Shown here one piece after another: positions 57,213-64,000 of a DNA stretch of 64,000 bases (position 1 is the first letter of the stretch; every line of letters begins with the position of its first letter). Source of the DNA: Lophium mytilinum (lineage: Eukaryota; Ascomycota; Dothideomycetes; Mytilinidiales; Mytilinidiaceae); the NCBI GenBank assembly GCA_010093605.1, contig MU004182.1:839032-903031 (forward strand), given 5' to 3'. Below the pieces are notes generated by a model. That model had not been told where the DNA came from and did not search any database. It saw only the letters and a list, made by a program, of their open reading frames with translations. The position numbers and the translations under genes were made by a program.

Positions 57213-58310
57213 ATGTCCAATGTCACAATGACTAGTATCACGTCTTCCTGCAACTGCGGGCTCTCCATCTTCTCTTTCTCCGTGCCAGATGAACTACTTC
57301 CCCTACCTACGGATCTCTGTCACTGCAACATATCCCGCCGCATCTCTGGCGCCCTGTGCACCACTTACGTCGACATTCCCCTCAAAACAGGGGACCCTGA
57401 ACCAGACCTAGACTCATTGACCGCGTACGCATCTTCCGATATTCTAACGCGCTACTTTTGCCCAACATGCGGCACGCACTTATACCTCAAGTACAACTCC
57501 AACGGCCACCTTTCCGTCTCAACCGGCAGTCTTGACCGAACCGATGGCGTGGTCAAGTTCAAAGGACACATGTGGATTTCAGATACGAAGGACGGTAGCG
57601 CGAGCGACCTCATCCCGTCAATCGACTTCACTCCACTGAAACGCTGGGCCAAGGAGGCCCTCAGCAGCCCCGAAATTCCTCTGGGCTGGAAGAATCCAGA
57701 GCCCAATCTCCCACCTTCCTCAACCGAGAAGCTCCGCGCCCACTGCCACTGCAATGGCGTGTCATTTTACATCTCCCGACCTAATACCGTCTCCTGCGCT
57801 GCTACCTCCCCCTTTCCGGATCTCCTCGTCCCCTATCACTCCTCCACATCACCTGCAAACCCCACTAATACCCCGTGGTGGCTACCCACGCCGACGCAGT
57901 ATCTGTCTGGTACATGCGCATGCACCTCGTGCCGCCGCAGCTCCGGCTTCGAAATCACGTGGTGGGCTTTTGTCCCAGCCGCCAACATCTCGCTGTCCGA
58001 TGGTAGCCCGTTTACGAGATACTTCGGCACCCAGACGGCATACCGCAGTGCGGACCACTGCGTGCGTACGTTTTGTAGCGTGTGTGGGTGTACGGTGTTT
58101 TGGGATGGAGATGAGAGGCCGAGTATTGTAGATGTGGCAATGGGGTTGCTGGATGCGCCAGAGGGAGCGAGGGCGGAGAAGTGGGTTAAGTGGTGTGATA
58201 CGAGGGTCAGTTTTGCGGAGTTGGGGAGGGCTGGGGGGTTGGTGAAAGGGTTGGAGGAGGGGTTGAGGAGGTATGGGGTTGAGAGGGACGAGAACGAGGT
58301 CAGTATGTAG
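57213..58310 (+). CDS. Tandem GFA/CENP-V-domain protein (Mss4-like zinc fold)
   Basis: A 365-residue intronless protein with two glutathione-dependent formaldehyde-activating (GFA) domains. Domain 1: SCNCGLSIFSFSVP (CNC 13-15), LCHCNISRRISGALC (36-50), RYFCPTCGTHLYLKY. Domain 2: AHCHCNGVSFYI, GTCACTSCRRSSGFEITWW and TFCSVCGCTVFWDGDERPS. The GFA zinc motif is CxC...CxxC...CxxC; in domain 1 the fourth ligand Cys is Ser41 (CHCNIS), while domain 2 keeps CTSC. The founding formaldehyde activity is doubtful for most family members, so the substrate is unknown. A second in-frame Met at residue 6 is an alternative start. It is convergent with the cyclase gene at 58357. Confidence 0.85.
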   Translation: MSNVTMTSITSSCNCGLSIFSFSVPDELLPLPTDLCHCNISRRISGALCTTYVDIPLKTGDPEPDLDSLTAYASSDILTRYFCPTCGTHLYLKYNSNGHLSVSTGSLDRTDGVVKFKGHMWISDTKDGSASDLIPSIDFTPLKRWAKEALSSPEIPLGWKNPEPNLPPSSTEKLRAHCHCNGVSFYISRPNTVSCAATSPFPDLLVPYHSSTSPANPTNTPWWLPTPTQYLSGTCACTSCRRSSGFEITWWAFVPAANISLSDGSPFTRYFGTQTAYRSADHCVRTFCSVCGCTVFWDGDERPSIVDVAMGLLDAPEGARAEKWVKWCDTRVSFAELGRAGGLVKGLEEGLRRYGVERDENEVSM

Positions 58311-58356
58311 TCCATGGATAGATCTGGTATAATTGAAGGCATGTAAAACGGCTTAA

Positions 58357-59726
58357 TTAGAATATCGCTAGTATGTTCGGCGGAGAAGCCACCCCGCCTG
58401 GTACCTATTGGAATATTAGCAAGGCCTCACATGCCAGATTGCGGGACATAACGAGAAGAATTCGAGAGATATCTACTCACATTACAGACCTCACTTGTTA
58501 CGAAGAAGGTATATCTCCCTGTCATCTGACAGTGCTCGGCCAATGCCTCCAGGTCAAACATCTCACCAATCGGACACCCCCATCCCGCAAGAAGAACCTC
58601 ATGAAGTAAGAAGTGAGTTTGGGACGCTATCATACCAAATCATTAGCTCTACACGATCCTCGCACAACACAACACAGGAAAAGCACTTACGCCAGCACTC
58701 AAAACTCGGTTGATCCCCCGCCACCGCCGCGAAATTCTCCCAAATCCACTCCAGCACCTCCTCGCTCTGCTCCACTCCTGAAAACGTCGGTGGCACAATC
58801 TTCGCTAAGCTCTGCAGCTCCGCCCGCGGCTTCGCGTTGTACGCGACCATGTACCCTGAGCGTATAATCAGGATGTCGCCGAACTTGAAGGAGACGCCTT
58901 GAGCTTCGGCGACGGCTTTGAGGTGCGCAAGGGGAATCGTGTCGGTTTGGAAGGGGTCGTATGAGATGTTGTGGGCGGTACGCCAGGCGTGGTAGTCCAG
59001 GAGGACGCCGCGGCCGACGATGCCATGGTCGGACCAGGCCGTCGGCGTAAGAAAGGGTGATCAGGAAATGTTAAGGGCGGTGAGACGAACCTTGGATACC
59101 GTTGACGGTCGAGGCTGGATCGTCGTGGATGTCAGACATGGTGACGCCGTTGTAAAATTGGGCTTCTTTTTGGTACGCGAAGTGGCGGAGGCCGTCCCCT
59201 GGCTCTTTTAGGGGGCGTGCTGGGTCGTTTGGGGAGTATACTCACATTGACTGCTGCTTTGGGTGTTGAAGGACCATGTGTCGTCGTTTACGGTTCTTGG
59301 GGGCTTTGCGTAGACGTGTTTGTGGAAGGTTTGGCGGCCGAAGAAGGGGATGTCTTTCTGAGCGTCTAGGGGCCAGTTGAGGGAGATTCTTTGGAGAAAA
59401 TTTAATCAGAATTGAAAGATATAGACCGTGAGAACAGGAAGGAGAATGAAAATGATATGAATGATAGACTCGTAGCTGAGAATACTTTACTACAAAGTGA
59501 TACAGCGCCTACCTCTTGCCAGACTGTATTTCCTTAGCTGCCTCGAGTACCACCTCGTCCGTAAGGCGGTTCAAGAAGCCTAGTTGATCATCTTTACCAT
59601 ACCTACAGCCATCAGCTCCTACGTAGTCTATTATGAGGAGAAGACATACAGCCCCCAAGCTGACCTGAACGGGTCGTCTTTCTTCAAAGGGAGCTCGGAG
59701 TATTTGGGGAGTTTATCCATCTTCAT
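58357..59726 (-). CDS. Putative cyclase / kynurenine formamidase-like hydrolase (PF04199 family)
   Basis: Metal-dependent hydrolase of the family that includes bacterial kynurenine formamidase. It was rebuilt across several short introns. The start at 59726 reads MKMDKLPKYSELPLKKDDPF; exon 1 ends AWGL and the next exon reads YGKDDQLGFLNRLTDEVVLE, typical of the fungal branch. Then come SLNWPLDAQKDIPFFGRQTF and FHKHVYAKPPRTVNDDTWSF, then DHGIVGRGVLLDYHAW, FKFGDILIIRSGYM, QPSFECW and EMFDLEALAEHCQ. The last exon encodes VPGGVASPPNILAIF, the usual end of the family, after an aatag acceptor near 58410. At least five introns; the joins near 59100-59260 are uncertain. The substrate is unknown; this fungal branch is often near secondary-metabolite genes, though none is evident here. 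Confidence 0.8.
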
Positions 59727-59912
59727 ATGGGCGGTTGAGATATATTCTACGGATTCTGCAATCGTTCAGGAACACTTGTATCCAGAGATGACTTAACATC
59801 ATGGGTTGAAGTGGGGTGGACCTGGGAACGCGGCGTGAGTGGGAACGCGCTTCAGTTGGCGACTAAGAATCTCCGACCTTCTCCGTCACCCCAATGCGCT
59901 CCCTGCGCACCT

Positions 59913-61572
59913 ATGTCTCTCTTGCGAGAAGCAGAAAGATTTCTAGCTTCCGCCGCCAGACAGAAGCATCTCAATGCCTTCATAAGTCTGCCTGATATTT
60001 CTGCGCTTTTGCGACAGGTCCAAGACGCGGAGGACACTGGTGACAAAGGTAAGTAGACTCATTGCTCAACATCACTTCGAAAATAACATCTCTAACGTTT
60101 CCTAGACTCACTCAATGGCAAACTTATAGCCATCAAGGACAACATATGTACCTCCGACCTTCCTACCACCGCCGCTTCTGGTATCCTCAAATCCTTCACG
60201 AGTCCCTATGATGCGACTGTCGTGCAGCAGCTCCGCGCTGCTGGCGGCGTCATTGCCGGAAAGACGAATATGGATGAATTTGGAATGGGATCACACTCCA
60301 CTCGTTCCATATTCGGAGAAGTATGTCAAGAAACACGAAGTGACAGACGCGTGTCTGCAGGCGGAAGCTCTGGAGGAAGCGCTGTAGCGGTTGCAAGGCA
60401 TAATTGTTGGGCGTATGTAATGCTTCGCCTCAAAGCAAAACCACCAGCTCACATATGTATAGGGCTCTGGGTACAGATACAGGCGGCAGCGTAAGGCTCC
60501 CCGCAGCATATACTGGGACGATAGGCTTCAAGCCTTCGTACGGCCTCATTTCGCGTTGGGGCGTAATTGCATATGCCAATTCTCTAGATACGGTTGGCAT
60601 ATTTGCCAGAGGCGCACATGATGCTCAGACCGTTTTCAGTGAGTCTATCTAGTCAGTTAGCGATGATGGTAAGCTGCTGATATAAGACTAGACGCACTGA
60701 ATGTCCATGATCCTCGAGACCCCACTAGTCTCCCACCATCCACTCGATCTCGCATTGCTTCCGTACTAGCCAAACGCCCACTGGAATGGCCACCATCTAA
60801 GCCCTCTCCACCCCCGGGATTGGTTGGGCCAATGCCTCCCCTCCGCATTGGTGTACCCATCGAGTACAATATAGCAGAGTTACAACCCGAGGTGCGAGCT
60901 GCGTGGATGCAGACGCTTCGAATTCTTGCCGATAACGGGCATAGCATCCACCAGGTGTCGCTCCCAACCACGCGTCACGCGCTATCTGCCTACTATGTGC
61001 TCGCTCCCGCAGAAGCCTCCTCTAACCTTGCGAAATACGATGGTGTGCGATACGGCAGCCGAGCGCCTGGGTCTGATGCCTCGCCCGAAACGAAGAGCGT
61101 CCTGTTTGCAAAGACGCGTGGCGAAGGCTTCGGTGATGAAGTCAAGAGGAGGATTCTTCTTGGCGCATACACATTGAGCGCCGATGCCATTGACAACTAC
61201 TTCATAAAAGCGCAGAAGGTCCGAAGATTGGTCCAACAAGATTTCGATCGCGTGTTCGCTCTACCGAATCCGCTCTTGGATGACCAGCCGGCCAATGGGG
61301 AGAACAAGAAAGTAGACCTTCTCATCTGTCCTACTGCGCCCACGCTTCCGCCTACCCTGAAATCGCTGGAAGGCCAATCTCCTGTTGACGCATACATCAA
61401 TGATGTCTTCACCGTACCAGCAAGCCTAGCAGGACTCCCGGCCGTGAGCTTTCCGGTGGAGTGCGTGGTCGATGGAGTAGCGATAAAGGTAGGAATTCAA
61501 GCAATTGGGCAATACGGAGATGACCATCTCGTTCTTAACGTTGCGTCGCATTGTGGAATATTACAATCGTAA
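59913..61572 (+). CDS. HER2: Glutamyl-tRNA(Gln) amidotransferase subunit A, mitochondrial
   Basis: Amidase-signature subunit of the mitochondrial GatFAB-type complex, which converts Glu-tRNA(Gln) to Gln-tRNA(Gln). Exons 59913-60048, 60106-60412, 60463-60638 and 60692-61572 join in frame to 499 residues. The start gives [20 protein letters not shown], the standard GatA opening; upstream in-frame codons contain no ATG. Catalytic residues: Lys in [37 protein letters not shown]; the Ser-cisSer pair in [14 protein letters not shown]; then [18 protein letters not shown] and [20 protein letters not shown]. The C-terminal half has [37 protein letters not shown] and [14 protein letters not shown]. Between SIFGEV and the Ser loop sits [10 protein letters not shown] in place of the usual Asn-Pro-rich segment, with no intron needed. 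No clear mitochondrial presequence is seen. Confidence 0.92.
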
Positions 61573-62202
61573 ATATGTAGACCATCGTAGATATTATTGT
61601 AAAGGCTGACTACAACCGCCGTTTTAATTTCTGAAGTTCCTTATATGCATTTTAATTTAATGCTTGCTCAACGCACTCTTTTCTCGAAAAACGATTATCA
61701 ATAGAGCTTCCAATCAGTCGATTTTGCTCGAATTAGAAGATGTTCAGGGAATGTGGCTACGCGCTGGTCCCAATGAAGCCTAGTTCATTCTCGAGCGACG
61801 TCCCTGACATCCAACCCAACCTTACCCTTCAACGTCTTCTCAAAGCTTCCCAAATATGATCGGTTTTTCTAGAAACTGCCTGGAGTCTGCCTCATGTCCC
61901 AAACGGGGAGCGGCTCAAACGCCAAACTCGATAACCAACAACACTCTCGGCGCCTACCGTTTCAGCGCCGCTAACGATTGGCTGCGCACTCTCGTACTAC
62001 CTAGTCGCGACCCGATGCAGCGGTTATCACGATGGAAATAGGAACCACTTTGGCGCTGCTGTGCCTCTTTTCCTGTAGCCTTTTATCTACAGGCAGGCCG
62101 CCCCAAATCTGGCTGTAACACTAACGCTGCGAACTGTCGTTCTCTTCTTCGCGAGCAGTTATCCTCTCACTCTTATCCACATTTCCCTCCGTAAACGCAA
62201 CA
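61573..62202. other. Intergenic region
   Basis: About 630 bp between two plus-strand genes. AT-rich at the left (HER2 3' UTR). No feature recognised. Confidence 0.5.
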
Positions 62203-64000
62203 ATGGGTAACGTCGTGGCTAGAACTTGGCGGAGCCGCACATTGAGCACCGTACCTCTAGAAATTTCGTATCCAAATGCGTCACTTCCACCCTCAAGGTC
62301 TTCGACTGGCCACGAAGACGATGACGAGAAGTCTTGGCAGGATCTCCCTCGAATGGAGAGCTGGCCGAAAAAGGCCAGCCAATTGAAGCAGCGCAATTGG
62401 GTTTCCTATCTGTATCTCTTAGTAGACCTTTTATTGGTATTGCTACCAGTATTTTTCATCTGTAGGTGTTTTTAATACTCAGACATTAAGAAGCGTGTCT
62501 GACCCACCGACAGTGTTAGGTATTGCCGTAATCACTCTTCATCGGAAGCCCACAAAAGGAAGTTCATTTGGTACCAAAGTAGAGTTTGCAACTCAGCTTG
62601 TAGGTGCTACTAACTGCCATAGTGACGTTGCTAATTTGCACTAGGGTCCTACCATCTTTCCGATACTGTTCGCTGCAATCATTGGCCGCAGTATGAAGAT
62701 GATTGCTCGATATCTCGCCGAGAAGGGAGCAAAGCTCAGCGTACGTCCTAGTAATGTATTTTGTTGGAGTAGAGCTATACTGACTTAGTGTTGCAGACCT
62801 TGGAACTGTTGATGGCGAGCCAGTCTGTCTGGGGGACCGTCGAGAGTCAATTCTTGATGAGACGCCTCACTGTCGTGGGGGCTCACTTACTTATTCTTTG
62901 GTCCCTTTCCCCTTTAGGCGGTCAGGCCTCGTTGCGATTGCTCGGGACCGCCGGCGAGGCCAACAATACGTCGCACAAGATTCGATACTTGACCACTGGT
63001 CCTGGCGGGACGCTATGGGGACTTGAAACTGGGTTCGCTGGAGACCAAGTAGCCGCTGATGTGGATGCTTTGTACACCGCAGCTCTTCTTGCTCCTAATT
63101 CAATCAAATTGGGCCCACAGGACACCTGGGGGAACGTCAAGATTCCGTCAATGGTTTCACTAAATGAGTCGACCGCTGATGCTGATGGGTGGATCAGTAC
63201 GCCGATTTCGATGGCAGCCGCCGAAGACTACTCTTCCCTGATGGGACTACCGGTTGTGGGGCGACCTCTAAACGCAAACGCGAACTTCAGCATGGAGTCT
63301 ACATATCTGTCCGTACAGTGTAGCAAGTTCACACAACCGCTTTACCCGAATCCTTTCCATACTATCGACCTATCTGTGGATCCCGTTCAGCTTTCTCGCT
63401 TGATATCAGGGCTCATTCAGAGAGATCTCGGTTCAGACTACAATCCCCTTAAAGGGACAACATTCTTTATGGACACCGATCTACCACTCTACGCCGTCGG
63501 CAGCCCCAATTTATCCGAAGACGATGACCTTGCGCAAATTCGAGCCGAAGGTTTTGTCGGTTTCTTTAACTCATCTGCATCAGCATCAAAGAACGCATCG
63601 GTAACCGCCCGGAGAAACTTGATCTTCGGATCTGTATTTGTCTCTAAAGCAGAGAACTCGACGTTCAGCATTAACAGGGCAAACTGCGAGCTTACGCAAC
63701 ACCACGTTGAATCCGCAGTGGAGTGCGTCAAGGATCAATGCAGTGTCAAAAAGATTAGAAGGTCTCTCACAGATAAACGTCCATCAGAGTATACTGCTTT
63801 CGATACCTATAGTGTAGCCAGTGAGTTTGTTAAGAATTTGGCGAAGGGTCAGAATCGACCCCGCGGATCGTCGCCGACAGAGAGATTCCTGTCCAACTCT
63901 ACTGCGTTTCCATTCTTACAAACAGCCGACTACACAGCTGGGTATTTGAAGGATGATGAGGTGTTTACGGACCTATCCAAAGTGCCAATCGATACTTTCT
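62203..64000 (+). CDS. Large fungal membrane protein of unknown function, 3' end beyond window
   Basis: Four exons are visible: 62203-62461, 62514-62599, 62645-62740 and 62797 to the right edge, all in frame. The start reads MGNVVARTWRSRTLSTVPLE, with a polar cytosolic segment before SYLYLLVDLLLVLLPVFFIL and LGIAVITLH (TM1), PTIFPILFAAIIGRSMKM (TM2) and LTVVGAHLLILWSLSPLGG (TM3). A long extracytosolic region follows with many N-glycosylation sites (NNTS, NESTA, NSSAS, NSTFS) and scattered Cys. This layout, with short membrane segments around a large glycosylated loop and an expected C-terminal TM, is that of a large uncharacterised Pezizomycotina family. The end of the protein is outside the window. 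No enzymatic motif is seen. Confidence 0.8.

Overview
This is nuclear DNA of a filamentous ascomycete (Pezizomycotina). The genes are dense and lie on both strands. Most introns are about 45-70 bp with gtaagt/gtatgt donors, ctaac/ctgac branch points and yag acceptors. The gene families are fungal: DBP2 with Gly-rich ends, a ThiD-TenA fusion, UTP21, VIP1/Asp1, PEX30-like DysF, 2EXR/F-box-like proteins and a fungal-type large membrane protein. The 2EXR expansion fits Dothideomycetes or a related class, but the sequence alone does not fix the genus. No tRNA, rRNA, CRISPR array or intact transposon was seen.

Layout. 1-12 kb: RNA helicase DBP2 with a long, probably conserved intron; thiamine salvage enzyme THI20; a phytanoyl-CoA dioxygenase-like protein; eIF3k; ribosome-assembly factor TSR4. 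12.8-20.2 kb: an accessory stretch with two head-to-head 2EXR-type paralogues (one interrupted by a stop codon, the other carrying a 39-bp internal duplication), an unresolved membrane-protein gene, an RS-rich ORF and another LPxELR-type gene. 20.5-31.2 kb: SWP1/ribophorin II, a protein kinase, AP180/YAP1801 with a 12-bp minisatellite, NudC, mitochondrial aspartyl-tRNA synthetase. 31.9-35.0 kb: a divergent pair, a PuuE-like polysaccharide deacetylase and a penicillin acyltransferase-family (C45) enzyme. 35.5-49.0 kb: VIP1/Asp1 inositol pyrophosphate kinase, UTP21, a small secreted protein and TRF4-type poly(A) polymerase with a GC-AG intron. 49.0-49.9 kb: a noncoding stretch with a tandemly duplicated element that can fold into stem-loops. 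49.9-64 kb: a Dal5-like MFS transporter, a PEX30-like peroxin, two very small metallothionein genes built from tiny exons, a double GFA-domain protein, a putative cyclase, mitochondrial GatA (HER2) and a large membrane protein cut by the right edge.

Most genes are unrelated housekeeping functions placed side by side. Several belong to shared processes: RNA and ribosome biogenesis (DBP2, TSR4, UTP21, TRF4), translation (eIF3k, MSD1, GatA) and the secretory, endocytic and peroxisomal system (SWP1, AP180, PEX30). The parts most worth checking are the metallothionein pair, the duplicated structured element at 49.2 kb, the interrupted/duplicated 2EXR pair, the deacetylase-acyltransferase pair and the long DBP2 intron. 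Exon boundaries were read by eye from splice consensus and reading frame. Where frames closed exactly, exact coordinates are given.
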